A stretch of DNA of 64,000 nt from CAYVQF01 sp964454015 (GTDB taxonomy: Bacteria > Myxococcota_A > Bradymonadia > UBA4248): the NCBI GenBank assembly GCA_964454015.1, contig CAYVQF010000018.1, forward strand, positions 21,010 to 85,009. The letters are read 5' to 3'. Position numbers and translations under genes: made by a program. This document shows positions 18,351-27,086 of this stretch, piece by piece. Under the pieces are notes generated by a model that did not search any database, had not been told where the DNA came from, and worked only from the letters and a program-made list of their open reading frames with translations. Every line of letters begins with the position of its first letter. The first letter of the stretch is position 1.

Positions 18351-20687
18351 TCATTCGCCCGAACAAGTGCCGCTGACGCAGGTCTGCGGTGCGACGCAGG
18401 CTTGGCCACAGAGGCCGCAGTGTTGGTCGTCATTCAGGAGGTCGGTGGTGCAAGCGTTGGTGCCGAGGCAGTCAGCCGTCTCTGTGGGGCAGCTCAGACA
18501 GGTGCCGTTGGTGCAGGTCTGGTATTGCGTGCAGGGATCGCCGCAGGCGCCGCAGTGGTCCTTGTCGGTCAGGAGGTCACTCTCACAGCCCGTAGCGACT
18601 TGGTTATCGCAGTTGCCCGTGTTGGGTGGGCAGACCAGGTGACAGGTGCCGTTATCGCAGGTCAAGGGGGAAGGGCAGGGGCTGTTGCACTCCCCGCAAT
18701 GGGTGGCGTCGGTGCGGAGATCGATTTCGCAGGCATCGGTGCCGTCGCGGTTGCAGTCGGCGAAATGGGTGGGGCAGGAGGTGCAGTTGCCGCCACTACA
18801 ATAGGAGGCCGGTCCGCAGGCTTCGTCGCAGGCCCCGCAATGATCAGCGTCGGTGAGGAGCAAGGTCTCACAGCCGTTGGCGCTGTTGCCATCGCAGTCG
18901 GCGGTGTTGGCTTCGCAACCGAGGGCGCAGGTTCCGGCGACGCAGACCTCTCCATCTGCACAAGGGTTGGCGCAGGTGCCGCAGTGGCTGGGGTTGGTTT
19001 GGAGGTTGACTTCACACTGGTTGTGTCCCTGACGATCGCAATCGGCGCGCTGTGCTGGGCAGGGGACGCAGTCGCCGTTGTCGCAGTAGTGGTCAGAGGC
19101 GCAGGCGTTAGCGCAGGCCCCACAGTGGTTGGCGCTGTGCAGGAGGTTGCTTTCACAGCCGGTGTTGGGGTTGTCGTCACAGTTGGCGGTGTTGTCGCGG
19201 CAACCCTCCTGGCACTGGCCTTGGTGGCAGTATTGGAGTGGCTCACAAGCGCGCGCGCACTCTCCGCAGTGGAGATCGCTGTTGTTGAGGTCGGTTTCGC
19301 AACCGTTGGCGGGATCGAGGTCGCAGTCCTCCCAGCCATCTTGGCAGCCCTGGGTGCAGAGGCTGGCGACACAGCTTTGTCCTTGGGGGCAGGTCAAATG
19401 GCATGCACCGCAGTGATTGCGGTTGTCTGCGGTGTCGACTTCGCAGCCGTTGTCGACGCGGTCATCGCAGCTTTGTTTGGTAGAGGTGCATGATTCGTGG
19501 AAGTGGACGGTGATTTTTGCGGTGTCTTGGAGGTTGGTGGTGTCGGCGATGGTGTAGTGAAAGACGTCGGTGCCAGTGAAGGCAGCGGCTGGCGTGTAGA
19601 GCACACTTTGTTGATCCGTCTGGATCGTTGCCGTGCCGCTGCTGGGGGTGGTCAGGGACACGATGCGGAGGAGATCGCCATCGACGTCGTAGTCGTTCTT
19701 GAGGGGAAAGATCAGCACAGGACGTTGCCCGGTGACGGCGAGGTCATCGACGGCGACGGGGGGGTCGGGGATGGGTCGGACGGTGACGATGACGTCGCCG
19801 TCGGCAAACCAGCCGTTGGTGGCTTGGATGGTGTAGCGGAAGGTATCGGTGCCGAAGTAGTTGAGGTTTGGGGTATAGAGAACGCGTTGGTTGGTGGTGA
19901 TTTCGGTTCTTCCGTTGGCGGGTCGGGTCACGTTGACGAGGGTCAGGGTGCCACTGTCGACGAGGTCATTGGCCATGACGTCGATGGTGACGGGCGTGTC
20001 TTCGTCGGTGTTCGCGCGGTCGGTGACGGCGACGGGGGCGACGCCCAGCTCGATGACGGAGACGCGCACGGTGGCGGTGGCGGTGGCGCCATGGACGTCT
20101 GCGACGGTATAGGTGAAGAGGTCCGTGCCGATGAAGTTTTGTCTTGGGGTATAGGTGACGCGTTGCGGGTCAAAGGTGTTGGTGCCGTGGTTCGGGCGGG
20201 AGATGGCGATGATGGTGAAGGGATCGTCTTCGGGATCGTGGTCGTTGCTGAGGACGTCGATGGTGACGGGTTGGTTGACGGAGGTTTGGGCTTCGTCGTC
20301 GCTGACCCGGGGGGGATCATTGACGGGGAGGATTTCGATGGTGACCTGGGCGTTGCGTTGGTTACCCTCGGCATCCCGGTGGGTGTAAGTGAAGGCGTCT
20401 TGACCGAAGTAGTCTGGGTGGGGGCTATAGGTGAAGACGTCATTGACGTCGAGCACTAGCTCGCCATGTTCGGGCGTGGTGAAGGCGATGACGTTGAGGC
20501 GTCGCTGCAGAATGGCGCGGTCATTGCGCAAGACATCGATGGCGACCGGGGTGTCTTCATAGGTGACGGCGTGATCGTCAAAGCTGTGAGGCCCCAGTCC
20601 TTGGTTATCGTCGCAGTGGGTGAAGAGGGCGAGGCTGGCGGCGATGAGGAGTGAGAGGCCCACATGGGTGGGTTGGACGTGCATCAT
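18351..20687 (-). CDS. Lipoprotein with four Ig-like and eight Cys-rich repeats
   Basis: The 778-residue surface lipoprotein has a lipobox ending at Cys25 (LALFTHC). Residues about 35-405 hold four tandem Ig/cadherin-like repeats of about 90 residues, each with DTPVTIDVxxND near its start and YTPxxxFxGTDxFxYT near its end (tandem-95/Big_9 type). The remainder is eight repeats of NGCE-x-DL...HCG-x-C...C...C-x-x-G-x-C, a family common in myxobacterial secreted proteins. The likely role is adhesion or a structural stalk on the outer membrane, with the Cys repeats disulfide-bonded. AGGG lies seven bases before the ATG. Long open frames on the opposite strand are shadows of this repetitive coding. 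Confidence 0.85.
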   Translation of the reverse strand: MMHVQPTHVGLSLLIAASLALFTHCDDNQGLGPHSFDDHAVTYEDTPVAIDVLRNDRAILQRRLNVIAFTTPEHGELVLDVNDVFTYSPHPDYFGQDAFTYTHRDAEGNQRNAQVTIEILPVNDPPRVSDDEAQTSVNQPVTIDVLSNDHDPEDDPFTIIAISRPNHGTNTFDPQRVTYTPRQNFIGTDLFTYTVADVHGATATATVRVSVIELGVAPVAVTDRANTDEDTPVTIDVMANDLVDSGTLTLVNVTRPANGRTEITTNQRVLYTPNLNYFGTDTFRYTIQATNGWFADGDVIVTVRPIPDPPVAVDDLAVTGQRPVLIFPLKNDYDVDGDLLRIVSLTTPSSGTATIQTDQQSVLYTPAAAFTGTDVFHYTIADTTNLQDTAKITVHFHESCTSTKQSCDDRVDNGCEVDTADNRNHCGACHLTCPQGQSCVASLCTQGCQDGWEDCDLDPANGCETDLNNSDLHCGECARACEPLQYCHQGQCQEGCRDNTANCDDNPNTGCESNLLHSANHCGACANACASDHYCDNGDCVPCPAQRADCDRQGHNQCEVNLQTNPSHCGTCANPCADGEVCVAGTCALGCEANTADCDGNSANGCETLLLTDADHCGACDEACGPASYCSGGNCTSCPTHFADCNRDGTDACEIDLRTDATHCGECNSPCPSPLTCDNGTCHLVCPPNTGNCDNQVATGCESDLLTDKDHCGACGDPCTQYQTCTNGTCLSCPTETADCLGTNACTTDLLNDDQHCGLCGQACVAPQTCVSGTCSGE

Positions 20688-20800
20688 GATTTGACCCTAG
20701 GCGAAGCCAGGTTGAGCAGGCGGAGGCGGGGCGATGACACTCGGAGCTAAGAGAGGGTGAAGGGCGCGGCTCAGATGCACATCATAGCGCGGCTGAGGGA

Positions 20801-21388
20801 TCACTCGAAGAGAAAACGATAGACGACCATGGCAGTTTCAGGTGGCGGTGGTTGATAGCGCCAGGTCGCGATGAGGGCGCGGGTGCATTCGATGGCGTTT
20901 TCATCGGTGGGCGGTGTTGGTGGTAGCAAGACTTCACCAACGGTGCCATCGGGGTTGATGAACCAGGTCAGGGTGAAGTCCAAGGGGTCTTGGCTTTGGT
21001 TGTTGGCGCAGTCGAAGAGATCGGGCGAGTAGTGGTTGATTTTGGCGATGACCGTGCGTTTGTCTAGTGGCCCTTCGATGTGGGGTCGCTGGGGTTTGAA
21101 GCGGCGAGGTGGCAGGGCGGGGGGGGGGCTTTCTTGGGGCGTTGGCGCATCGGCAGGGGCTGCGGCTTCGGAGGCTGCGCTTTGGCGGCCAGCCATGGGA
21201 TCGGAAGGTGTCTCCGCGGGGTCAATGGGAAGCGTGCTTTCTCGTGGGGGGGCGGCAGGGAGCGATTCAGGTCGTTCAAGGGGCGGTGGGGTGATGGGCT
21301 GGCTTTGAGGCGGGGCTTGCTCTGCTTGACAGGCCGAGCAGGCGAGAACCAGGAGGATGGTGCTGATGGGGCGAGTGACGCTCAGCAT
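20801..21388 (-). CDS. AgmX/PglI-type (TonB-like C-terminus) lipoprotein
   Basis: The 195-residue lipoprotein (LVLACSAC) has a Pro/Ala-rich spacer (residues about 25-100). The C-terminal domain keeps the AgmX/PglI spacing: VIAKIN...DC...FTLTWFINPDGTVGEV...ECTRALIATWRYQPP...VVYRFLFE. In myxobacteria such domains occur in gliding-motility and envelope-linked proteins; here no TonB-like membrane anchor is present, only the lipid anchor. The last strand (YRFLFE) ends the protein, as in the family. No Shine-Dalgarno sequence precedes the ATG; instead a strong hairpin lies just upstream. Confidence 0.75.
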   Translation of the reverse strand: MLSVTRPISTILLVLACSACQAEQAPPQSQPITPPPLERPESLPAAPPRESTLPIDPAETPSDPMAGRQSAASEAAAPADAPTPQESPPPALPPRRFKPQRPHIEGPLDKRTVIAKINHYSPDLFDCANNQSQDPLDFTLTWFINPDGTVGEVLLPPTPPTDENAIECTRALIATWRYQPPPPETAMVVYRFLFE

Positions 21389-21404
21389 GGGAGAGTTGCG
21401 CGTT

Positions 21405-21447
21405 GGCCCCCGTTCCGATGGGCGTGTGACACGAATGGGAACGGGCC
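21405..21447 (-). promoter_or_regulatory. Structured leader hairpin before AgmX-like gene
   Basis: GGCCC-CC-GTTCC (21405-21416) pairs with GGAACGGGCC (21438-21447). A nested CGTGT-G-ACACG hairpin lies at 21423-21433. The structure ends 17 bases before the start codon at 21388. Read on the + strand it is followed by ATTTTTA and would look like a terminator, but no + strand gene lies upstream. On the - strand it lies in the leader of a gene with no visible ribosome site. Confidence 0.45.
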
Positions 21448-21486
21448 ATTTTTAGGGTGCCCTCCCAAGAACCGATCCATACCTAC

Positions 21487-21515
21487 GTTATAGGGGAGGC
21501 TGGGACGGGGGACAA
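21487..21515 (-). promoter_or_regulatory. Sigma70-like promoter for AgmX-like gene
   Basis: On the - strand, TTGTCC (21515-21510) and TATAAC (21492-21487) are 17 bases apart, about 100 bases before the AgmX-like start. The predicted transcript would begin just upstream of the leader hairpin. Confidence 0.5.
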
Positions 21516-21569
21516 GGGGGGCACGGACCTCGTCGGGGGCGCCGGATTCAGGTCGCCACCGGCGGGTTC

Positions 21570-23558
21570 TCAGGGGTTGGCGATGCGTTCGATGTCGAGA
21601 GCCCAGAGGTTGAGGGTCCCTTCGTCGAGAGCGGCTGCGTCGACGACTTTGAGCTGCCAGAGGCCAGCGGCTTCGAGGCCGTCGAAGTCTTTGGGAGTGA
21701 AGGTCCGCACCAGATCTTCAAAGACGTCGTCGTCATCCTGGTTGAAGAGGAAGATCTCAGCGCCGCTGGGGTGGATGAGAGAGACGATGAGGTCCGCGCG
21801 GAAGGGGTGCGTGATGTCGACGCCGACGCTGAGGGCCGCGATGAGTCCTTGGCCATCGACGTTGATCGTGGAGATGATGCCTTGGGGGTCCCCGTCGGGG
21901 ATGGCGCTTTCGACGATTTGGGTGGCGCTGAAGGGCTCGAGGATGACGCAAGAGGCGAAGTCGGCGCAGGCGGGGTCGGCGCAGTCAATCAAGCCATTGC
22001 CATCGTTGTCGATGCCGTCATCGCAGACTTCTTCAGGGACATCGCCCGTGAGGATGAACTCTAGGCTCCAGGCTTGGAGGTTGCCCGTGTCACCCTTGCC
22101 GAGGTCGGCGATGTTCAGGGTCCAGGTGCCAGCGAGGCTCAGCCCGTTAAAAGCATCGATTTTGTAAGTTTCCTTGATGTCATCGGCGGAGCCACCGGTG
22201 CGGTCGTGGACGATGGTGCTCTGGCCGTTGGGGGCGAGGAGGGCGACCTTGAGATCCCCTTTGTAGGTGTGTCGGATGTCAACCTTGAGGAAGATGGTAC
22301 CGACGGTACCGACCTGGTTGATGTCGATGGTGGCGCTGAGTCCCTTGGGGTCATTGTCGGGAATGGGTGCGGCGCCGCCGCCTTGGAAGGCGAGGCCCGA
22401 GGGTCGGCAGGCGTCGTGAGCGGCGCAGGCCGGGTCGTCGCAGTCGGTGAGTCCGTTGAAGTCGTTGTCCCTGCCGTCGTCGCAGACTTCGCGGAGATCC
22501 AGCTTGGGGACGCCAGATGAGTAGACCGTGGCGTACTCTTCGACATAACGCATGGAGAGCCAACCATAGCCTGCACCGAACTTGTTGCGGATGCCGAAGC
22601 CGCTGGTGCCCCAAGAGTTTTTGATGAGGAAGAAGCCTTTTTCGGTGACGACCTTGCCATCGTTGTCGAGGACGGGCTTGCCCGCTTCGTCGACGATGGG
22701 GACCTCGAGGTCATCGTCCCAGCCGACGATGAGGATGGAGTGACCGGCAGGCTTGGCGGCGCTGGTTTCTTTGTCTTTGGCGTTGGGGTAGAGGATGTAT
22801 CCCTCGCTCAGGTAGTTCGAGTTGATGGGTAGGGGGGAGCCCCGATGGTTCCAAGACTGGTAGAAGAAGGTCATGCCAGCGATCACGGCGACCTGGTTCT
22901 CGGTCATGAAGGCTTTGATGGAGCGCGCGCGGCTGTTGACGAAGCGTCCCGGGGGGAGCTTGAAGCGCTGGGCGTCGAGGATGGTGGGGGTCGGTTCGCC
23001 GTTGGTGTAGCAGAAGGTCGGGCGTTTGTCGCCGGTGCACTCTGCGTGGTTGGAGACGTTCCAGGCGGTAGACTGATAAGGCCAGATGCTTTCTTGCACG
23101 ACACCGTAGCGATTGATGGCGGTGAGGTTCTGGCTGGCGTTGGAGCCATCGGTGTCGCGGAAGGCGCCGACCTCGAACTTGACGGACCACTGGAGGAATT
23201 GTTCGGAGAAGTCGGGGTTGGGGATGGTGCCCTCTTTCAAGTAGAGGTGCTCCATCAGGGCGACGGTGGAGAAAATGGAGCAGACGCCGCGTCCGCCTTG
23301 ATTGCGGACTGGGGATTGGGTGGCGGCGAGGTCGAAGTGTTTGGGGTAGACCGCGTCGAACTTGCCATCGGCAGGGATTTCATCGTTGTTGGGGACGCCA
23401 TCGAAGATTGGCGCCAGCTCAGAGACGGTGGCCTCGATGGCGTAGGGATCGACGGTCTGTTGTTCCCGGGGGAGGTCATTGTCTTCGGTGCAGGCCGAGA
23501 AAGCGGTGGCGAAGAGTAAAAGTCCCAGGGCGACTCTCAGTCTTTGGGTGATGCTCAT
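21570..23558 (-). CDS. Papain-like (C1A) protease lipoprotein with two P-domains
   Basis: The 662-residue protein has a lipoprotein signal (ATAFSAC, Cys23) and a C1 peptidase domain. The active site is visible as QSPVRNQGGRGVCSIFS (oxyanion Gln87, nucleophile Cys93), His273 in AGHSILIVGWDD and Asn314 in IKNSWGTSG. Two proprotein-convertase P-domains follow (about 390-500 and 545-660), each with a HTYKGDLKV- or HPFRADLIV-like strand and a GTWTLNI- or GLWQLKV-like strand. They are separated by DxDNDFNGxxDCxDPAC calcium-binding-like loops (DNDGNGLIDCADPAC in the second). It should be an exported cysteine protease held on the outer membrane. AAAGGAG precedes the ATG. Confidence 0.93.
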   Translation of the reverse strand: MSITQRLRVALGLLLFATAFSACTEDNDLPREQQTVDPYAIEATVSELAPIFDGVPNNDEIPADGKFDAVYPKHFDLAATQSPVRNQGGRGVCSIFSTVALMEHLYLKEGTIPNPDFSEQFLQWSVKFEVGAFRDTDGSNASQNLTAINRYGVVQESIWPYQSTAWNVSNHAECTGDKRPTFCYTNGEPTPTILDAQRFKLPPGRFVNSRARSIKAFMTENQVAVIAGMTFFYQSWNHRGSPLPINSNYLSEGYILYPNAKDKETSAAKPAGHSILIVGWDDDLEVPIVDEAGKPVLDNDGKVVTEKGFFLIKNSWGTSGFGIRNKFGAGYGWLSMRYVEEYATVYSSGVPKLDLREVCDDGRDNDFNGLTDCDDPACAAHDACRPSGLAFQGGGAAPIPDNDPKGLSATIDINQVGTVGTIFLKVDIRHTYKGDLKVALLAPNGQSTIVHDRTGGSADDIKETYKIDAFNGLSLAGTWTLNIADLGKGDTGNLQAWSLEFILTGDVPEEVCDDGIDNDGNGLIDCADPACADFASCVILEPFSATQIVESAIPDGDPQGIISTINVDGQGLIAALSVGVDITHPFRADLIVSLIHPSGAEIFLFNQDDDDVFEDLVRTFTPKDFDGLEAAGLWQLKVVDAAALDEGTLNLWALDIERIANP

Positions 23559-23636
23559 GGTTCTCCTTTGGTCGTGAAAGCAAACGGGTGCCGCAGGATT
23601 CTTCTGGCGACACTCTACATGTAGGCCCTAGGGTGC

Positions 23637-23664
23637 TTCATAGCAGATAGGTTAGTGAGTGCAA
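23637..23664 (-). promoter_or_regulatory. Likely promoter of the C1A protease gene
   Basis: On the - strand, TTGCAC (23664-23659) and TATGAA (23642-23637) are 16 bases apart in an AT-rich patch, about 80 bases before the ATG. Confidence 0.4.
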
Positions 23665-23691
23665 GGGAAAAAATCGAGAAAATGGTGCACT

Positions 23692-23713
23692 GCGCAAAAT
23701 GTTCATTGTGCGC
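23692..23713 (-). terminator. Hairpin with downstream T-rich tract after the ars operon
   Basis: GCGCAAAAT (23692-23700) and ATTGTGCGC (23705-23713) form a nine-base stem with one A-G mismatch and a GTTC loop. On the - strand the stem is followed, after about 15 bases, by a CGATTTTTT stretch. That would suit termination of the arsG transcript, although the T tract is unusually far away. A second perfect six-base hairpin (GGCGAC...GTCGCC, 23782-23800) lies nearer to arsG. Confidence 0.35.
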
Positions 23714-23848
23714 TGCAGCAATGACAGGGGGTGACCACGATGGGCGCCGTTGGAGAGGGTGGGCACCTGAGTCAGGCGTCTGGCGACCAGGTGCGTCGCC
23801 TGGGGGGTCTCGGTGGGGACGAGGTGTTGGCCTTGGGTCCCCGCGGCG

Positions 23849-24544
23849 CTAGAAGAAGGTGACGCCAAAAATGTGGACGAGGGCGTAGTAGATGCCGACG
23901 AGGATGAAGATGACCCCAGTGATCTGGCGTGCTCTTTTTTCAAACGAGGTGAGTTTGGTGAAGACGTGACCGAGATGCTTGGCGCCGATGGCGATGAGGG
24001 CGGCGAAGACGAGGACTGGGATGGCGGTTCCGATGCCGTAGACTGCGGGGATGAGGATCCCCGACTCAAAGGTCAATGCGAGGGCCAGGAGACTGCCGAA
24101 GAAGAGCGCCGCTGAGAGGGGGCAGAAGGATAGCGCAAAGATAATCCCTAGCACCAAGGCACCCAGAAGGCCCATGCGTTCCACGCGATTTTGCAGTCCT
24201 TCTGAGGCTGCTCTGCCAGAGAGTGGGAGCGTCAGCAACTCCAGCAAAAACATGCCGACCAGGATCAGAATGGGTCCGAGGGCGGTGTTCATGTATTTGG
24301 TCAAGGAAGCGGCGATTTGCGGCGCGGACATGATGCTGCCGACCAGGATGACGCCCAAGACGAGGTAAGTGATGCTCCGGCCAACGGTATAGAGGAGCCC
24401 CGCGAGAAAGACTTGTCTTGGCGAGCTGACGCGACGAGTGACGAAGGAGATGGCGGCGATGTTGGTGGCCATCGGACAGGGACTGATCGCGGTGAGCAAA
24501 CCCAGCCAAAAAGCCGAGGCGATGCCAACGAGGAGCGCGCTCAC
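23849..24544 (-). CDS. arsG: ArsG-type aromatic arsenical efflux permease (CcdA-like)
   Basis: This 231-residue membrane protein has six predicted helices and the CcdA/DsbD-like fold. The first helix carries SPCPMATNIAA and the fourth FALSFCPLSAALFFGS. The SPCPMATN signature and the gene order point to the ArsG family, known from Shewanella arsEFG to export trivalent aromatic aminoarsenicals. A generic CcdA thiol transporter is the alternative. Its ATG overlaps the arsF stop by four bases. It closes the operon begun by arsR at 27023. Confidence 0.8.
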   Translation of the reverse strand: MSALLVGIASAFWLGLLTAISPCPMATNIAAISFVTRRVSSPRQVFLAGLLYTVGRSITYLVLGVILVGSIMSAPQIAASLTKYMNTALGPILILVGMFLLELLTLPLSGRAASEGLQNRVERMGLLGALVLGIIFALSFCPLSAALFFGSLLALALTFESGILIPAVYGIGTAIPVLVFAALIAIGAKHLGHVFTKLTSFEKRARQITGVIFILVGIYYALVHIFGVTFF

Positions 24545-25014
24545 GGTGCACCTGCGTTGAGGTAGGCCTGCGTCTCTTCCCGCACGTAGGCGAAAAAGGC
24601 ATCCTTGTCGCGGACAAAGGACCAGGTTTTTTCGAGAAGTTTCCAGTCTTTGGCCTCTCCGTCGTGGAAGTCAACCAGGACGAGGGAGCTCGTGCTCAGC
24701 TCAAAATCTCTGACGAAGTGGGCGTTTTCGGGTAGGTCAAAGTTGACCTCACGAAACTCGAGTTGTCCGTCAGCCAAGGCTGGGGCGAAGGCGTTCTCCA
24801 GGGCTTCTTTGGCGAAGTCCTGGATGCGGACACAGGTGGGGCAGCGCATGTTGCCGTGGAAATAGTAGGCGACGACTTTGTGGCCTTCGCCGCTTTCTTT
24901 GAGTGCCGTGGCGTCTGGGTTGGGGGCGGGCTGGACTTCTTTGTAGATCAAGAAGGCGACCGCACCCACCACGAAAAGAAGGAGGAGCGCGGTGATGGCA
25001 TGTTTTCCCTGCAT
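24541..25014 (-). CDS. arsF: ArsF-type nitrophenyl-arsenical reductase subunit
   Basis: The 157-residue protein has an N-terminal membrane anchor (ITALLLLFVVGAVAFLIY) and a thioredoxin-like domain with YYFHGNMRCPTC, the redox motif of the ArsF family. Known Shewanella ArsE/ArsF are reported to reduce nitro groups of roxarsone- or nitarsone-type arsenicals before export by ArsG. I chose ATG 25014 (AGAGG nine bases upstream) rather than 25044. The gene overlaps arsG by four bases. Confidence 0.75.
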   Translation of the reverse strand: MQGKHAITALLLLFVVGAVAFLIYKEVQPAPNPDATALKESGEGHKVVAYYFHGNMRCPTCVRIQDFAKEALENAFAPALADGQLEFREVNFDLPENAHFVRDFELSTSSLVLVDFHDGEAKDWKLLEKTWSFVRDKDAFFAYVREETQAYLNAGAP

Positions 25015-25071
25015 AGCGATAACCTCTGCGGCAGAAGCCCCCAATGCGTCGAGGGCGCTAGGTTTTGAGCA

Positions 25072-25302
25072 TTAGGTCAAGAGCTTCTTGATTTCGTCGA
25101 CGCTCAGGGCCTTGCCGACGGAGAGCACTTTGCCATCGACGGCCAGGCCTGGGGTCATCATGACGCCGAAGGCCATGATTTCGTTGATATCGGTCACTTT
25201 GACCACTTCGCCGTCCAAGCCCAAGGCTCGGACGGCGGCCTCTGCGGCTTCAGCGAGTTTCTTACATTTGGGGCAGCCGGTTCCAAGGATCTGAATTTTC
25301 AT
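25072..25302 (-). CDS. Small thioredoxin/glutaredoxin-like protein (TM0996/MTH895 type)
   Basis: The 76-residue redox protein begins MKIQILGTGCPKCKKL, so it has a C-x-x-C active site (CPKC) right after the first strand. The cis-Pro loop is MMTPGLAVDG. Such proteins regularly sit beside ArsP-type permeases. In this operon it is likely to pass electrons to, or carry a metalloid thiolate for, ArsF or the permease (inference). GGAG lies eight bases before the ATG. Confidence 0.88.
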   Translation of the reverse strand: MKIQILGTGCPKCKKLAEAAEAAVRALGLDGEVVKVTDINEIMAFGVMMTPGLAVDGKVLSVGKALSVDEIKKLLT

Positions 25303-25371
25303 GACAACTCCGTGTGGTTCTAGGGGGAGGTGGTTGTAGGCGGCGCCTCTGGCAGGTGCCGCTTTACCCGT

Positions 25372-26691
25372 TCAGGTGTCGAAGATCGCTCCGTAGATCA
25401 AGCCCGAGAGGGTGGCCATGAGCATCACCAGGAGGACGAAGGCGGTGGTCTTTTTGGTCCCCAAGACGCTGCGGACGACCAGCATATTGGGGAGAGAGAG
25501 GGCGGGTCCCGCGAGCAAGAGGGCCAGCGCTGGCCCTTTTCCCATGCCGTTGTCTATCAGGCCCTCCAGGATGGGGATCTCGGTGAGGGTGGCAAAGTAC
25601 ATGAAGGCACCAGCGACGGAGGCAAAGAGATTGGCGCCGAGGGAGTTGCCGCCCACGGCTGCGCTCACCCATTCGGAGGGGATGAGGCCTTCGTGACCGG
25701 GGCGGCCGAGCAGGGCGCCGGCCACGAGGACCCCTGCCAAGAGCAGGGGTAAGATCTGTTTGGTGAAGCCCCAGGAAGCCGAGAACCACTCGCCGGCTTC
25801 CCCCTCCTCGGTGCTGGTGGCCCAGCCCAGGCCGATGGAGGCCGCGGCGAAGGGGATGATGGGGTCGCCATGGGAGAGGAGGGCGCCCAGGCCAGTCACA
25901 CCCCCAATGAGGGCGACCTTCCACAGCGGCAGGGCCAACCAGCGCACCAGAACGAAGGCGAGGAGCAGGCCCAAGGCGGCGCTGACCCACCACTTGGCAG
26001 AGAAGATGAGATGCCACCAGCCGGTGCTCTCTTTGGGCTCACCAAAGTTGGCGAAGACCAAGATGCCGACCATGATGGCAAAGAAGGTCGCCGTTTTCCA
26101 CAGAGGGCGGGTGGCTTCAGGTGAGGGCAGGTGGAGGGCCAGCTCGGCCTTCTCTTCTTCTTCGCGGCGGAAGAGGAAGTGCATGCAGAGGCCGATGACG
26201 ATGCTGAAGACGATGGCGCCCACGGCGCGGGCGACGCCCAGCTCGAAGCCCAGGACCCGGGCGGTGAGGATGATGGCCAGCGCGTTGATGGCCGGCCCGG
26301 CGTAGAGGAAGGCCGACGCCGGGCCCAGCCCGGCGCCCATGCGGTAGATACCGGCAAAGAGAGGCAGCACCGTGCAGGAACAAACGGCGAGGATGGTGCC
26401 TGAGACCGAGGCGACACTGTAGGCGACGACCTTGTTGGCCTTGGCGCCAAGGTAACGCATGACCGAAGCCTGGCTGACGAAGACGCCGATGGCTCCGGCG
26501 ATGAAGAAGGCCGGGATGAGGCAGAGCAGGACGTGCTCCTGGGCATACCAGCGGGTGAGATAGAGGGCCTCCCAAAAAGCGGACGTGACGCGGTCGTTGT
26601 CTTGTAGCCACTCTACGGGGAGGTAGAAGCTCACCACAAAGACCGCCACGATGAGGAGCAAGACCTTATACTCGGTGCGCCACGGGGTCAT
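25372..26691 (-). CDS. ArsP-family permease (PF03773 type)
   Basis: The 439-residue membrane protein belongs to the ArsP_1/YraQ permease family. It shows the paired signature blocks: ASVSGTILAVCSCTVLPLFAGIY with AGLGPASAFLYAGPAIN in the first half, and VGGNSLGANLFASVAGAFMYF with ALLLAGPALSLPNMLV in the second. ArsP members export trivalent organoarsenicals such as methyl-As(III) and roxarsone(III). The CSC pair is a family hallmark. I used ATG 26691, preceded by AGGAG and overlapping the arsR stop by four bases; the longer frame runs back through arsR. Confidence 0.88.
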   Translation of the reverse strand: MTPWRTEYKVLLLIVAVFVVSFYLPVEWLQDNDRVTSAFWEALYLTRWYAQEHVLLCLIPAFFIAGAIGVFVSQASVMRYLGAKANKVVAYSVASVSGTILAVCSCTVLPLFAGIYRMGAGLGPASAFLYAGPAINALAIILTARVLGFELGVARAVGAIVFSIVIGLCMHFLFRREEEEKAELALHLPSPEATRPLWKTATFFAIMVGILVFANFGEPKESTGWWHLIFSAKWWVSAALGLLLAFVLVRWLALPLWKVALIGGVTGLGALLSHGDPIIPFAAASIGLGWATSTEEGEAGEWFSASWGFTKQILPLLLAGVLVAGALLGRPGHEGLIPSEWVSAAVGGNSLGANLFASVAGAFMYFATLTEIPILEGLIDNGMGKGPALALLLAGPALSLPNMLVVRSVLGTKKTTAFVLLVMLMATLSGLIYGAIFDT

Positions 26692-27023
26692 TGCACCCGC
26701 TCCTGGCAGGTGCAACATTGGGTGGCGGGTTGGGCCGCACTCAAGACCAAATCGATGCACTCGAAGAAGTGCAGCACGCAGGGCACGCGCAGGCTGTAGT
26801 TCACTTTGTTGCCGTCTTTGCGGTCGAGCACCAGGCCAGCACCGCGGAGCACGCTCAAATGCTTCGAGACAGTGGAGGTGTCATCACCGACCAGGGCCGT
26901 CAGATCGCCGACGCATCTCTCTCCATTGGCCAGGGCTTCGACAATGATGAGGCGTGAGGGGTGTGCGAGGGCCTTTAGCACGCGCGCGCGGGCTTGATGG
27001 CGGTCGCGTCGTTGGCTTTGCAT
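26688..27023 (-). CDS. arsR: ArsR-family metalloregulatory repressor
   Basis: This winged helix-turn-helix protein of 111 residues has the ArsR pattern: VLKALAHPSRLIIVEAL, ERCVGDLTALVG (single Cys in the usual ELCVCDL motif), and the recognition helix DTSTVSKHLSVLRGAGLV. The C-terminus adds Cys residues (VPCVLHFFEC and QCCTCQ) that could bind As(III) or a related soft metalloid. It should repress its own operon and release DNA on metalloid binding. ATG 27023 is preferred (GGGAGA upstream); the frame to 27080 would start inside the promoter region. Confidence 0.9.
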   Translation of the reverse strand: MQSQRRDRHQARARVLKALAHPSRLIIVEALANGERCVGDLTALVGDDTSTVSKHLSVLRGAGLVLDRKDGNKVNYSLRVPCVLHFFECIDLVLSAAQPATQCCTCQERVQ

Positions 27024-27086
27024 GGGTGCGTTCTCCCGTTCGACTCTTGTGAAATGGCGCGAGTGCTTCGTTGCAACCATTCGAGT

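Noticed and set aside
18402..20459. Two long + strand open frames (363 and 320 residues) opposite the Ig/Cys-repeat lipoprotein
   Set aside because: They are Ala/Gly/Val-rich antisense images of a repetitive, GC-rich gene, with no ribosome site and no domain.
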